A stretch of 64,000 nucleotides of DNA, from the NCBI GenBank assembly GCA_944326565.1, contig CALVEL010000004.1:178163-242162 (forward strand). The letters are read 5' to 3'. Below are positions 1 through 8,588 of this stretch, in pieces; positions within the stretch are counted from its first letter, which is position 1, and each line of letters opens with the position of its first letter. The notes beneath the pieces are model-generated. The model searched no databases. It saw only the letters and a list, made by a program, of their open reading frames with translations, and was not told where the DNA came from. This DNA is from Candidatus Gastranaerophilales bacterium (GTDB taxonomy: Bacteria > Cyanobacteriota > Vampirovibrionia > Gastranaerophilales > Gastranaerophilaceae). Made by a program: the position numbers and the translations under genes.

Positions 1-206
1 TTTTCAGGGTCAGATGTTACAAGTTTAGAAAAGTTTTTAATATCGCATTGCTTTTGATACATATCAAGAGCACGTTTCGATAGTTCGTCCATAAATTTAT
101 TTTTCTCAGGCTTATCCACTGCTAATATGGGATTAGCCATTCCTTGTACTGCTTTTTGTTTATTTTGATTACTTAATTTTGAAACCAATTTTCTAAACAT
201 CTGCAT
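1..206 (-). CDS. Hypothetical protein, 3' part beyond window edge
   Basis: A reverse-strand reading frame enters from the left edge and starts at ATG 206, with a second in-frame ATG at 200. A GGGG run about 11 bases upstream can act as ribosome binding site. About 68 codons are visible: a basic N-terminus (RKLVSKLSNQNKQK) followed by a charged, probably helical stretch. There is no signal peptide. I do not recognise a family. It is divergent from serS, with about 150 bp between them. Confidence 0.6.
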   Translation of the reverse strand, partial: MQMFRKLVSKLSNQNKQKAVQGMANPILAVDKPEKNKFMDELSKRALDMYQKQCDIKNFSKLVTSDPE

Positions 207-290
207 ACACACAATTCCCCCTATACATATTATGCACTATTTTTCAAATATTGCAACTAATCTTATGATTTGTCATTGTGTAATCTTGTC

Positions 291-319
291 TTGATTATAA
301 TATTTCTTTAAACTATAAT
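291..319 (+). promoter_or_regulatory. Promoter of serS
   Basis: TTGATT (291-296) and TATAAT (314-319) are separated by exactly 17 bp. The expected start is near 326, about 30 bases before the serS ATG, leaving room for the AGAGG ribosome binding site. Sequence-based prediction. Confidence 0.7.
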
Positions 320-356
320 ATTCGTGCAAAACAGAATAAGATGAAAGAGGTTTAAA

Positions 357-1622
357 ATGCTTGATATTAAACTAATTCGAGAAAATCCCGAAAAAATAAA
401 TGAACTTTTAAAAAGACGTAACCCCGAACTTTCTATAGACGAGGTTATTAAGATTGATGAAGAAAGAAGAAAAATTCAAACACAAGCAGATGAATTAAGA
501 GCAAAACGTAAAAAAGATTCACAAATGATAGGTGAGTTAAAGAAAAAGGGTGAAAATACAGATGCAGTACAGGAAGAAGTTCGTAAAATCGGTGATGATA
601 TCAAAGCATTAGAAGAAAAACAGACCGAACTTGACGAAAAACAACGTGATATTCTGCTTCATATTCCAAATATCCCTGATGAAACAACACCAATCGGTAC
701 TTCAGAAGATGACAATGTAGAAGTTTATAAATGGGGTGAGCCTAGAAAATTTGATTTTGAATTTAAAGCTCACTGGGATTTATGTGAGGAAAAAGGACTT
801 GTCGATTTTGAAAGAGGTGTAAAACTTTCACAAAGTCGTTTTACTCTTTATAGAGGCAAAGGTGCAAAATTGGAAAGAGCAATTATAAATTTCTTCCTAG
901 ATTACCACTGTGGAGAACAAGGGTATGAAGAAATATTGCCGCCGTTTATGGCAAATGCTGCAACCATGACAGGAACTGGACAGTTGCCGAAGTTTGCTGA
1001 AGATATGTATAAATGCGTTGATGAAGATTTATACCTAATCCCAACAGCAGAAGTTCCTGTTACAAACATTTATGCAAATGAAATTCTATCTGAAGATGAT
1101 CTTCCTAAATATATGACTGCTTATACCCCTTGTTTCAGACGTGAAGCAGGTTCAGCCGGTAAAGACACAAGAGGTTTAATCCGCGTTCACCAATTTAATA
1201 AAGTCGAATTAGTAAAGCTTACTACACCTGAAACAAGTAAAGATGAGCATGAAAAATTAACTGAAGATGCTGAAAAAATGCTTCAGTTACTAGAACTTCC
1301 ATATCGAAGAGAGGCACTTTGTACTGCTGATATCGGATTTTCAGCAAACAAATGTTGGGATTTGGAAGTTTGGATGCCTTCATATGCTACTTATAAAGAA
1401 ATTTCAAGCTGTTCAAATTATGGTGATTATCAAGCAAGACGTGCGAACATTCGCTACAGAGAAAAAGCAACCGGAAAAACAAGACTGGTTCATACAATTA
1501 ACGGCTCAGGGCTTGCAGTAGGCAGAACTTTTGCAGCGATTGTTGAAAATTACCAGCAGGCTGACGGAACAATTATTATCCCAGAAGTTCTTAGAAAATA
1601 CACAGGATTTGATAAAATATAA
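357..1622 (+). CDS. serS: Serine--tRNA ligase
   Basis: Charges tRNA-Ser with serine in the cytoplasm. The 421 residues match the usual family length. The first ~110 residues form the charged antiparallel coiled-coil tRNA-binding arm ([14 protein letters not shown] start, many K/E/R). The class II synthetase core follows, with motif 2 near residue 260 ([15 protein letters not shown]) and motif 3 at 383-398 ([16 protein letters not shown]). The TAEVP serine-site loop is present. AGAGG lies 7 bases before ATG. It appears monocistronic, with its own promoter upstream and terminator downstream. Confidence 0.97.
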   Translation: MLDIKLIRENPEKINELLKRRNPELSIDEVIKIDEERRKIQTQADELRAKRKKDSQMIGELKKKGENTDAVQEEVRKIGDDIKALEEKQTELDEKQRDILLHIPNIPDETTPIGTSEDDNVEVYKWGEPRKFDFEFKAHWDLCEEKGLVDFERGVKLSQSRFTLYRGKGAKLERAIINFFLDYHCGEQGYEEILPPFMANAATMTGTGQLPKFAEDMYKCVDEDLYLIPTAEVPVTNIYANEILSEDDLPKYMTAYTPCFRREAGSAGKDTRGLIRVHQFNKVELVKLTTPETSKDEHEKLTEDAEKMLQLLELPYRREALCTADIGFSANKCWDLEVWMPSYATYKEISSCSNYGDYQARRANIRYREKATGKTRLVHTINGSGLAVGRTFAAIVENYQQADGTIIIPEVLRKYTGFDKI

Positions 1623-1641
1623 TTATTAAAATCTTAAAAAT

Positions 1642-1677
1642 AAAAAAGGCTCTTTTATTCAAAGGGTCTTTTTTATT
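1642..1677 (+). terminator. Rho-independent terminator after serS
   Basis: AAAAAGGCTCTTT and AAAGGGTCTTTTT form a 13-bp stem, two of the pairs being G-U, around a TATTC loop, followed by more T. It lies 20 bp after the serS stop. Confidence 0.8.
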
Positions 1678-1703
1678 TTAATACGGTTTTTCATTATAAA
1701 TTA

Positions 1704-1712
1704 TGATATAAT
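1704..1712 (+). promoter_or_regulatory. Extended -10 promoter of the helicase gene
   Basis: TG-A-TATAAT (1704-1712) is an extended -10 element without a convincing -35 box. The expected start near 1719 gives a short leader carrying the AAGGG site before ATG 1742. Confidence 0.5.
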
Positions 1713-1741
1713 AATAATGGAATAGTTTTTAAGGGTAAAAG

Positions 1742-4027
1742 ATGTACGAATTTCCATTTGAACTGGACGAATTTCAAAAAGAAGCGTGTAACTACATTGA
1801 TAATGGTAAAAGTGTAGTTGTTTGTGCACCGACAGGAGCTGGTAAGACTGTAATTGCTGAGCATGCAATTCATAGAGCTTTAGAAAACGGCACAAGAGTC
1901 TTTTATACAACACCTTTGAAAGCTCTTTCAAATCAGAAGTTTTACGATTTCGTATCAAAATTCGGTCAAGACAAAGTCGGGCTTTTAACTGGTGATACTT
2001 CAATTAATAGAAATGCTCAAATTGTTGTTATGACAACTGAAGTTTTCAGAAACATGCTTTACGGAACAAATTTTGGTGCTGTTGCTGATAATATGAAAGA
2101 TGTCAGATATGTTGTTCTTGATGAAGTGCACTATATGAATGATGAGCAAAGAGGGACTGTTTGGGAGGAAAGTATAATTTACTGTCCTACAAATGTTCAA
2201 ATTATTGCACTTTCAGCAACTGTTGCAAATGCAGATGAATTAACGGATTGGATAAATACAGTTCACTCAAAAACAGAGCTCGTAAACACAGATTTCCGTC
2301 CTGTACCATTAAAGTTTTATTATTTTGACAGCTCTCAGCCGTATAAACTTCTTCCCCTTCTTACCCCTTCAGGTGCTTTGAATAACAAAATTAAGCCGGA
2401 GAAAAAGAAGTTTGCTCATGGCAAAATGAAGCAAAAAACTTATGTCAAAGAAGTTGTCAGAAATTTACAGCAGAATGATATGCTTCCTGCAATATATTTT
2501 ACTTTTTCTCGTAGAAAGTGTGATGAGCAAATGGAAAAATGTGCTGGATTAGAGCTTGTAACAAACTCAGAAAGGGCTCAAATAAGACAATTTATTGATG
2601 AATATATCGCAGAAAATCCTTACCTTTATAATAACAAACATATAGAATATCTTCTTTGCGGTGTAGCATCTCATCATGCCGGGCTTTTGCCGTCTTGGAA
2701 ATTATTAGTTGAAAAGTTATTTCAAAAAGGGCTTATTAAGGTAGTTTTTGCGACAGAAACCCTTGCTGCTGGTATAAATATGCCTGCCCGCTCAACTGTT
2801 ATTAGTTCTACAAGTAAACGTACAGATAGCGGACACAGAATGCTGACAGCAAGTGAGTTTTTGCAAATGTCAGGCAGAGCTGGCAGACGTGGAATGGATG
2901 AAGTTGGCTATGTGACAATAGTTGGAACTCCATTTCAGACACCAGAAGAAGTTGCAGAACTTGTCCTAAGTGATGCGAATCCCCTTGAAAGCAGGTTTTC
3001 TCCGAGCTATTCAATGGTATTGAATCTTTTACAACGTTTTAGTCTTGACGAAGCCAAAGAATTAATTTTAAAAAGTTTTGGATATTTTTCGACCGGAACA
3101 CGACTTCATCCTATTCTAAAGCAGATAGAAATGAATAAAAAAGAAATAAAAGAAAGAACTTTTCTCTGCCCATATAAATATTCAGATCGCGACTTGATAG
3201 AATATGACAAAATTAGGCATATCTATGTTCAAAACCGTCAGACTTACAAAAAAATCTGTAAGCAGGAAAAGGCTAAAAACCGACCGCTTTCATTGGAAGC
3301 TGTGCAATTTGGTCGTGATACAAAAGCAATGCTTGCTAAAATGCACGAATTTCATTGCGATATCTGCAAAATGTATAAAAAACATTCTAAAAATATTGAA
3401 GTTATTAAACGCTTAAATATAAAACAAAAGAAACTTGAAAAAGAAGTTGAAAAGCAACGTGATATATTCTGGAATAAGTTTTTATCACATAGAAGCGTTT
3501 TAGCTGATTTCGGATATATTGAAAATGATTACCCGACACCAAAAGGGATTACTACTTCTCAAATTAGATCTGAAAATGAGCTTTATATCGCAGAAATTAT
3601 TTTCTCTGGAATCTTAGAAAATCTTACCCCGTCACAGTTATCAGCAGTGATTTGTGCTGTCGTAACAGAAGATTTGAGAATAGAAATTCCATACATTCCG
3701 TTTTCTGAACCCGTCAGAAAAACTTTGAATCTTATACGCAATATAAAAAGAAAAATTGAAAAAGTTCAAAATAATTATGATGTAGATGCACCATTATATA
3801 TAAATCCTTATTTTTCATCTTTGATTGAACTTTGGGTAGAAGGTGCAGATTGGGAATCAATAAGTGGGCAAATAGATATCGGAGAAGGTGATATCGTAAG
3901 AGCTTTTAAGCGTGTAGTTGATATTTTAAGACAGTTTACAACAATTGAAAATGTTCCGGAAGCTCTTGTTTTTACAGCGCGCGAGGCTATTGATAAAATT
4001 CAAAGAGAACCTGTTGATCTGGATTAA
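1742..4027 (+). CDS. Ski2-like DEAD/DEAH-box RNA helicase
   Basis: An SF2 helicase of the Ski2/Mtr4 type, as found widely in Cyanobacteria. The Q-motif-like start (FELDEFQKEAC) is followed by Walker A APTGAGKT at 29-36, the Walker B box DEVH at 127-130, SATVAN near 165 and a helicase C domain with QMSGRAGRRGMD. The remaining ~350 residues hold a Lys/Glu-rich helical arm and a DSHCT-like C-terminus, which gives 761 residues in all. The family unwinds structured RNA. A role in RNA turnover here is inferred. The stop codon abuts the 3' end of the opposing XRE gene (4028). Confidence 0.9.
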   Translation: MYEFPFELDEFQKEACNYIDNGKSVVVCAPTGAGKTVIAEHAIHRALENGTRVFYTTPLKALSNQKFYDFVSKFGQDKVGLLTGDTSINRNAQIVVMTTEVFRNMLYGTNFGAVADNMKDVRYVVLDEVHYMNDEQRGTVWEESIIYCPTNVQIIALSATVANADELTDWINTVHSKTELVNTDFRPVPLKFYYFDSSQPYKLLPLLTPSGALNNKIKPEKKKFAHGKMKQKTYVKEVVRNLQQNDMLPAIYFTFSRRKCDEQMEKCAGLELVTNSERAQIRQFIDEYIAENPYLYNNKHIEYLLCGVASHHAGLLPSWKLLVEKLFQKGLIKVVFATETLAAGINMPARSTVISSTSKRTDSGHRMLTASEFLQMSGRAGRRGMDEVGYVTIVGTPFQTPEEVAELVLSDANPLESRFSPSYSMVLNLLQRFSLDEAKELILKSFGYFSTGTRLHPILKQIEMNKKEIKERTFLCPYKYSDRDLIEYDKIRHIYVQNRQTYKKICKQEKAKNRPLSLEAVQFGRDTKAMLAKMHEFHCDICKMYKKHSKNIEVIKRLNIKQKKLEKEVEKQRDIFWNKFLSHRSVLADFGYIENDYPTPKGITTSQIRSENELYIAEIIFSGILENLTPSQLSAVICAVVTEDLRIEIPYIPFSEPVRKTLNLIRNIKRKIEKVQNNYDVDAPLYINPYFSSLIELWVEGADWESISGQIDIGEGDIVRAFKRVVDILRQFTTIENVPEALVFTAREAIDKIQREPVDLD

Positions 4028-4231
4028 TTAGCTTTCTACGTATTCCAAAATATCGGAAACTTTGCACTTAAAATGTTTGCATAACAAATCAAGAGTATTG
4101 ATGCTGACATTTTTATTTTTGCCTGTGCGCAAGTTTGAGAGTGTGGAATTGCTTATGCCAGTAGCCTTATGCACTTCTTCGGCAGTTGTTCTGTGCATCC
4201 ATATTAAGTCATCAAGTTTAAATTCAATCAT
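4028..4231 (-). CDS. Small XRE-family transcriptional regulator
   Basis: A 67-residue protein consisting of almost nothing but a Cro/C1-type helix-turn-helix. The signature (TAEEVHKATGISNSTLSNLR, then INTLDLLCKHFKCKVSDILE) spans nearly the whole length. Such stand-alone HTH proteins are usually dimeric repressors. It is transcribed divergently from the prepilin-like gene at 4328, and the 96-bp gap contains a perfect 13-bp inverted repeat overlapping the pilin promoter. I therefore infer that it represses that gene, possibly with autoregulation. Confidence 0.85.
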   Translation of the reverse strand: MIEFKLDDLIWMHRTTAEEVHKATGISNSTLSNLRTGKNKNVSINTLDLLCKHFKCKVSDILEYVES

Positions 4232-4261
4232 ACTAAAAATTATATTATTTTTATTTCTTGA

Positions 4262-4309
4262 TTGACATAATTTAAATCATGTAATAAAATTATTAGTACA
4301 TGATTTAAA
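4262..4309 (+). promoter_or_regulatory. Promoter with overlapping 13-bp inverted-repeat operator
   Basis: TTGACA (4262-4267) and TAAAAT (4285-4290), 17 bp apart, form a near-consensus promoter reading toward the prepilin gene. TTTAAATCATGTA (4271-4283) and its exact reverse complement TACATGATTTAAA (4297-4309) flank the -10 region with a 13-bp spacer. A dimeric repressor bound here would block RNA polymerase. The divergent XRE gene is the obvious candidate (inference). Confidence 0.75.
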
Positions 4310-4327
4310 AATAATTAAAGGATATTT

Positions 4328-4999
4328 ATGAATAAAAATTCATTTACTATGGCAGAAGTGCTTATAACTCTGAGCATAATCGGAATTGTTGCGGCAATGA
4401 CATTGCCCGGTATTATGGGAATTTACAAAAAGAAGCAAACTGTTATGCAATTAAAAAAAGTGTATTCAATTCTTAGTCAGGCTTTAGAGCAATCTCAAAT
4501 TAAGAATAGCGAGTACAAATACTGGTCTTCTGGAATGGAATTGGGGGCTAAAAAATACTTTGAATTATATTGGAGTCCCTATTTAAACTATTTAACATAT
4601 TGTGATAAGCCTTTAAAATGCGGATATAGCGGAACTGCTCCATGGCAGAGAAATGATTTAAACGGAAATTTAAATTATAGTCTTATATCTGGAGATTTAA
4701 GAGCCCCATGTGTATTAACTGATGGAACATTAGTTTCTTTTTCTATCGGAGAAGGGGGAGAGTCTGCGTTGACTGAAAATAGTTTTATTTTTGTTGATTT
4801 GAATGCTGGTAGCGCTCCTAATGTAGCAGGTATTGATTTATTTGTATTTGAAATATCTAAACAAGATACAATACAGGCTTACGGGTATAATAGAGATAAA
4901 TCATATATAGAAAACAATTGTAAGACGCAAGGAATGACATGTGCTGCTCTGATAATTAATTCTGGTTGGGAAATTGATGAAAATTATCCATGGCATTAG
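4328..4999 (+). CDS. Type IV prepilin-like protein (class III signal peptide)
   Basis: A 223-residue protein starting MNKNSFTMAEVLITLSIIG. This is the short charged leader plus hydrophobic alpha-helix typical of type IV pilins and pseudopilins, with the conserved Glu five residues after the presumed cleavage site. Unusually, Ser rather than Gly precedes the Phe at the cleavage site. The soluble part is a pilin-like head with several Cys (near YCDKPLKCG and NNCKTQGMTC), so disulfides are possible. An AAAGGA site precedes ATG. No pilus assembly genes are nearby, so it is a dispersed minor pilin or pseudopilin, under likely control of the divergent XRE protein. Confidence 0.85.
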   Translation: MNKNSFTMAEVLITLSIIGIVAAMTLPGIMGIYKKKQTVMQLKKVYSILSQALEQSQIKNSEYKYWSSGMELGAKKYFELYWSPYLNYLTYCDKPLKCGYSGTAPWQRNDLNGNLNYSLISGDLRAPCVLTDGTLVSFSIGEGGESALTENSFIFVDLNAGSAPNVAGIDLFVFEISKQDTIQAYGYNRDKSYIENNCKTQGMTCAALIINSGWEIDENYPWH

Positions 5000-5038
5000 C
5001 TAATAAGTGTAAAATTGCCTCTATTTAGTTTTGTAAAA

Positions 5039-5062
5039 ACTTTGTTGTTTTTGCAACAAAGT
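5039..5062 (+). terminator. Possible terminator hairpin after the prepilin gene
   Basis: ACTTTGTTG and CAACAAAGT form a perfect 9-bp stem with a 6-base loop 40 bp after the stop. There is no good T-tract, so it may be an mRNA-stabilising hairpin instead. Confidence 0.4.
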
Positions 5063-5065
5063 CAA

Positions 5066-5094
5066 TTGAGATTTATGTAAAAATATGTTACAAT
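5066..5094 (+). promoter_or_regulatory. Promoter of the phosphodiester glycosidase-like gene
   Basis: TTGAGA (5066-5071) and TACAAT (5089-5094), spaced 17 bp. The predicted start near 5101 leaves a leader of about 116 bases before ATG 5217. Confidence 0.65.
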
Positions 5095-5100
5095 AGTAGT

Positions 5101-5216
5101 AGAGGGGCGTTAAATGCCCTCAAAGTGGTTTTATTTACACCCCTTGATGAGTGTTATTCCCCACACCACTCTTTAATAAAAAAGGTATCCGATACTTCAA
5201 CCTGTGAGGTCGACCT
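5101..5216 (+). promoter_or_regulatory. Structured 5' leader with possible SD switch
   Basis: Two stems are readable. GAGGGGC/GCCCTC (5101-5120 region) has one bulge. AAAGTGGT pairs with ACCACTCTTT further on. Just before the start codon the order ACCT-GTG-AGGT-CG-ACCT lets the Shine-Dalgarno AGGT pair with either the upstream or the downstream ACCT. It matches no riboswitch class I know; control of translation is inferred. Confidence 0.4.
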
Positions 5217-6509
5217 ATGGATACTATTTTGTCTTGCAAAAATTTTGAAATGTACAACTTAATTGAAAAAGCACTTTGCTTTTCGGTTATTCTAGGGGTG
5301 GTATGTATTCAGGCGATGGTATTGCCTCAAAAAATTATGGCGGATGACATAATTGTAGCTCATAATGCTGTACAAAGTGTTGATATTAAAAGTATCAAAG
5401 AAAAAATTCTAATGGAAATTTCACCAGAACTTAGAAAGAAAAAATTTGATGAGTATATTAAAGAAAAATATCCGAAAGCTATTATCAGCGAAGTGCAAGA
5501 TGGAGTTAAGCATATTAAACTTACAAATTACTACAATGGCAGACCAGTAAGAATTAATGTAGTAGAAGCTGATTTAAAAGTCGCATCAAATATTCAAATA
5601 CAACCAGTACTATCAAATTCTGCAAATCTTCAAAGTCGCAGAAGCATTTCCTCAATGGCTAAAAATAACAATATAATTGCCGCTGTAAACGGTACATATT
5701 TTAAACCTCAAACAGGTGTGCCTCTTGGAACTTTAATGATTGACGGAAAAGTCTACACAGGCCCTGTATATGACAGAGTTGCTTTAGGAATTTTTGAAGA
5801 TGGGTTTGATGTTGCAAGGGTTCAATTAAATGCATCAATTGAAGGAAGCGGAGTCAAAGTTAAAGTTGATAATATAAATCAACCGAGAATGCTTTCTACT
5901 TATGTTCTTGTATATACTCCGGAGTGGGGTAAATATTCTCCTTACGCGCCGAAGTATGGAATGAGTTTGAGGGTGGCGGATGGCAAAATTACAAAAGCCT
6001 CCGCTAACCCGCTCGTTATTCCTGAAAATGGTTACGTTATTTCAGGTCCTAAGAAACTTCTTCAACCGCTTTTAAAAGATAAAGAGGTAAAATTGGATAT
6101 AAAAACTATTCCAGAGTGGAAAAATATTAAACACATAATCAGCGGAGGTCCTTATCTTGTCAAAGACGGTGATGTATTTGTTGATATGACAGCACAAAAA
6201 CTCCGTGCTATAGGTGGACGTAATCCGCGCACAGCAATCGGTTATACGTCTGATCACAATTTTATTTTAGTCACAGCCGATGGAAGAGAAGGAAGCTCCA
6301 TTGGTATGACATTAATGGAACTTGCGAATTTTATGAAATCACTTGGATGTATTGGTGCAATTAACCTAGATGGCGGCGGGTCTACTGTTATGTTTGTCAA
6401 CGGCTCTGTTGTTAATAAGCCTCAGGTAAAAGGGGGAATTCCGCTTTCTAATGCCCTAGTATTAACTCAGAATATGGAAGAAATTGCTTCTGAGGATACA
6501 AGTAAATAA
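5217..6509 (+). CDS. Exported phosphodiester glycosidase (NAGPA/DUF2233) family protein
   Basis: 430 residues. A hydrophobic segment near 21-43 (ALCFSVILGVVCIQAMVL) serves as signal or anchor, followed by a charged helix. The C-terminal ~270 residues carry the NAGPA-type domain: AAVNGTYFKP, SGGPYLVKDG, GGRNPRTAIG and the NLDGGGSTVM motif near the end. The family cleaves sugar-phosphodiester links and is often annotated as an exopolysaccharide protein. The substrate here is unknown, and an envelope or cell-surface site is inferred from the N-terminus. GAGGT lies 7 bases before ATG. It is monocistronic, with its own promoter, leader and terminator. Confidence 0.85.
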   Translation: MDTILSCKNFEMYNLIEKALCFSVILGVVCIQAMVLPQKIMADDIIVAHNAVQSVDIKSIKEKILMEISPELRKKKFDEYIKEKYPKAIISEVQDGVKHIKLTNYYNGRPVRINVVEADLKVASNIQIQPVLSNSANLQSRRSISSMAKNNNIIAAVNGTYFKPQTGVPLGTLMIDGKVYTGPVYDRVALGIFEDGFDVARVQLNASIEGSGVKVKVDNINQPRMLSTYVLVYTPEWGKYSPYAPKYGMSLRVADGKITKASANPLVIPENGYVISGPKKLLQPLLKDKEVKLDIKTIPEWKNIKHIISGGPYLVKDGDVFVDMTAQKLRAIGGRNPRTAIGYTSDHNFILVTADGREGSSIGMTLMELANFMKSLGCIGAINLDGGGSTVMFVNGSVVNKPQVKGGIPLSNALVLTQNMEEIASEDTSK

Positions 6510-6563
6510 AATTTCATACCTATGCTCATATATAAGTTATAATTCTTACTCAACCAGTACCAC

Positions 6564-6593
6564 CCTGCTTATCACCTTAGCAGGTTTTTTTTT
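6564..6593 (+). terminator. Rho-independent terminator
   Basis: CCTGCT (6564-6569) pairs with AGCAGG (6579-6584), followed by nine T. It ends the upstream glycosidase-like gene. Confidence 0.9.
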
Positions 6594-6608
6594 GTCTTGT
6601 TTAACTAT

Positions 6609-7022
6609 TTAATATCTGGTATTTTCTTCAATGATATCAGATATCCAAGGAATTCTGCTGTATATTCCCATAAATGAGGTTATTGCTAAATAGAAAAGCA
6701 GAATATATATAGCTGTTTGTATAATTGAATATCCAAATATGAAAGGAGCATTAAAAAATAGAGCTATTTGTGCAGCTAAAATATTTATTATGGGAATAAA
6801 GCTTAATAAGTTAAGAATAAATCCCAAAATCAAACATAAAAGCACATATCCGATTGAAATAAATATGGATTGAAAAATGTGATATTTTAGGAAAGTTGTT
6901 AGATTTGTTTTTCTAATAAGAGCAATTATGAGCCATATAAACCCAACAAACCCCATTGTCAAATAACTTAGAGCGGATATTATACGTTCTATACCAAATG
7001 GTTTATGATTTTCTTGATACAT
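6609..7022 (-). CDS. Tic20-like integral membrane protein
   Basis: 137 residues with about four transmembrane helices (near 16-36, 50-75, 80-95 and 100-122). The phrase FLKYHIFQSIFI between helices 1 and 2 resembles the conserved F-x-R-x-x-x-x-Q-A/S-I motif of Tic20/DUF4870-type proteins, and the C-terminus IPWISDII resembles the family's terminal PIISDA motif. The bacterial family's function is not settled. ATG 7022 lies 2 bp after the stop of the TPR gene, so the two are probably translated together. Confidence 0.55.
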   Translation of the reverse strand: MYQENHKPFGIERIISALSYLTMGFVGFIWLIIALIRKTNLTTFLKYHIFQSIFISIGYVLLCLILGFILNLLSFIPIINILAAQIALFFNAPFIFGYSIIQTAIYILLFYLAITSFMGIYSRIPWISDIIEENTRY

Positions 7023-7024
7023 TT

Positions 7025-8101
7025 TTATGCGCTTTCTATTTCACCATTACGCTTTTTATCAATATATTCATCCAACACCTGAATATAGACAAGTTTATGC
7101 TCGTCATTGTCTGGCTCAATTTTTATAGCAGCACGATAAGAAGCGATAGATTTTTCTATTTCATTTCTTAAATAATGAGCATTTCCCATTAGCATATAAG
7201 TCTTGGCATCATTAGGAGAAATTTTGAGAGCTTGTTTATACAATTCCATAGCCTCTTCAAGTCTGTTAAGGTTTGCATAAAGATTCGCAAGTAATAAATA
7301 TGCAGTTATTTCTTTTGGATTTGTATTTATTGCTCTTTTATACATTTCTATTGCGATGTCATTTTCTTTGAATTCTGAAAGAGCTATTGAATAGCAAATG
7401 TATGCTTTATAATTGTCTCCCTCCATTTTGAGTGCTTTCTCAAAATAGTTGTATGCTTTTTCTCTCTCTTTCATTAGTGTAAGCGTATTACCTATACATA
7501 TAGCGACAATTTTATTATCAGGGTTTAGCGCAAACACTTTTTTATACAACTCTAGTGCTGTTTCATAGTCAAATAGTTTGAAACAAACATTTCCCATGTC
7601 AACAAGAGCTGTAATATTTTCAGGATCGAGAGATAATGCTTTTTCATAATAAGCTCTTGATTCTACGTATTCTTCAAAGTCTTGATATAATAATGCTATT
7701 GCGTTGTATATTTCAGGATTTGAAGAACATAAATCAATAGCTCTGTTGTAGTAGAATAAAGCTTTTGAAAAATTCTTCCATTCTGCAAATACATTACCGA
7801 TATTGTAGTAAATTATGTAATTCTTAGGGTTAATTTCTAATGCCCTATTATAGTAAGAAAGTGATTTTCTAAAATCTCTTTCATAAAACCACATCGTACC
7901 CATGCCTATTAAGGCTTCAACATCATTAGGAGCTATTGCCAGGAGACTCTCTAATACTGACATGACCTTATCGTAATCCTGTAACTCCAAATACAGTTTA
8001 GAAAGCCTGTGATACAGCTCTATATTCTGTGGTTCTTTGGCCATTGCCAAAATTGCATCTTCAATTTGTCTGTCTAATTCTTTTTTCTTTATATCGTCCA
8101 T
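7025..8101 (-). CDS. TPR repeat protein
   Basis: 358 residues, nearly all tetratricopeptide repeats of 34 residues (about nine to ten). The signatures repeat clearly: ALEINPKNYIIYYNIGNV, ALSLDPENITALVDMGNV and INTNPKEITAYLLLANL. There is no signal peptide, so it is a cytoplasmic or membrane-peripheral scaffold. It is likely co-transcribed with the Tic20-like gene downstream. No Shine-Dalgarno site precedes ATG, and a -10 box ends 7 bases upstream, so the mRNA may be leaderless. Confidence 0.9.
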   Translation of the reverse strand: MDDIKKKELDRQIEDAILAMAKEPQNIELYHRLSKLYLELQDYDKVMSVLESLLAIAPNDVEALIGMGTMWFYERDFRKSLSYYNRALEINPKNYIIYYNIGNVFAEWKNFSKALFYYNRAIDLCSSNPEIYNAIALLYQDFEEYVESRAYYEKALSLDPENITALVDMGNVCFKLFDYETALELYKKVFALNPDNKIVAICIGNTLTLMKEREKAYNYFEKALKMEGDNYKAYICYSIALSEFKENDIAIEMYKRAINTNPKEITAYLLLANLYANLNRLEEAMELYKQALKISPNDAKTYMLMGNAHYLRNEIEKSIASYRAAIKIEPDNDEHKLVYIQVLDEYIDKKRNGEIESA

Positions 8102-8108
8102 AGTTTCT

Positions 8109-8136
8109 ATTCTAACCTATAACTGTAATATTGCAA
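8109..8136 (-). promoter_or_regulatory. Leaderless-type promoter of the TPR gene
   Basis: On the reverse strand TTGCAA (8131-8136), a 16-bp spacer and TAGAAT (8109-8114) are followed after only 7 bases by ATG 8101. Confidence 0.6.
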
Positions 8137-8184
8137 AAATATTGAGAAATGTAACGGGCATGAATTATCATACCCGTTTTAATT

Positions 8185-8580
8185 TTAGTGATTATATTTA
8201 GAAAATTCTTTAGAATTGGCTCTCCATTCTTCTTCAGGGATGCTAAAAGCGTTATTCCAAAATTTTTCTATAGCATAAGTCTCTCGTTCATCTTTATGAA
8301 GAATATGCACTACTACATCTCCATAGTCAAGTAAATTCCATCGATTTTTTATATCATTTTCAAATCTTAATGGTGGTCTGTTAAGTTCTTTTTTTGTTCT
8401 GTCTTTTACAGTCTCCATTAAAGCTTTTACATGAGGCGTTGAATCACCTGTAACAATTACAAAATAATCAGCTAGAGATGATACATGGCTTATGTTGAGT
8501 ATAGAAATGTTTTTACCTAATTTGTCATCAAGCATACCAGCTATTATACAGGCAAACTTGTGTGAATCTATTTGTTCCAT
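8185..8580 (-). CDS. rsfS: Ribosomal silencing factor RsfS (Iojap)
   Basis: 131 residues covering the whole Oligomerization/RsfS domain: ISHVSSLADYFVIVTGDSTPH, ENRWNLLDYGDVVVHI-type core (here NRWNLLDYGDVVVHILHKDER) and the YAIEKFW end. RsfS binds ribosomal protein L14 and blocks subunit joining when nutrients are scarce. AGGAAA precedes ATG. It is 8 bp downstream of rpiB on the same strand, and co-transcription is likely. Confidence 0.93.
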   Translation of the reverse strand: MEQIDSHKFACIIAGMLDDKLGKNISILNISHVSSLADYFVIVTGDSTPHVKALMETVKDRTKKELNRPPLRFENDIKNRWNLLDYGDVVVHILHKDERETYAIEKFWNNAFSIPEEEWRANSKEFSKYNH

Positions 8581-8588
8581 TATATTTC

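Noticed and set aside
5101..5216. Known riboswitch (c-di-GMP, cobalamin, TPP) before the glycosidase-like gene
   Set aside because: None of the conserved core motifs of these classes is recognisable, only generic hairpins.
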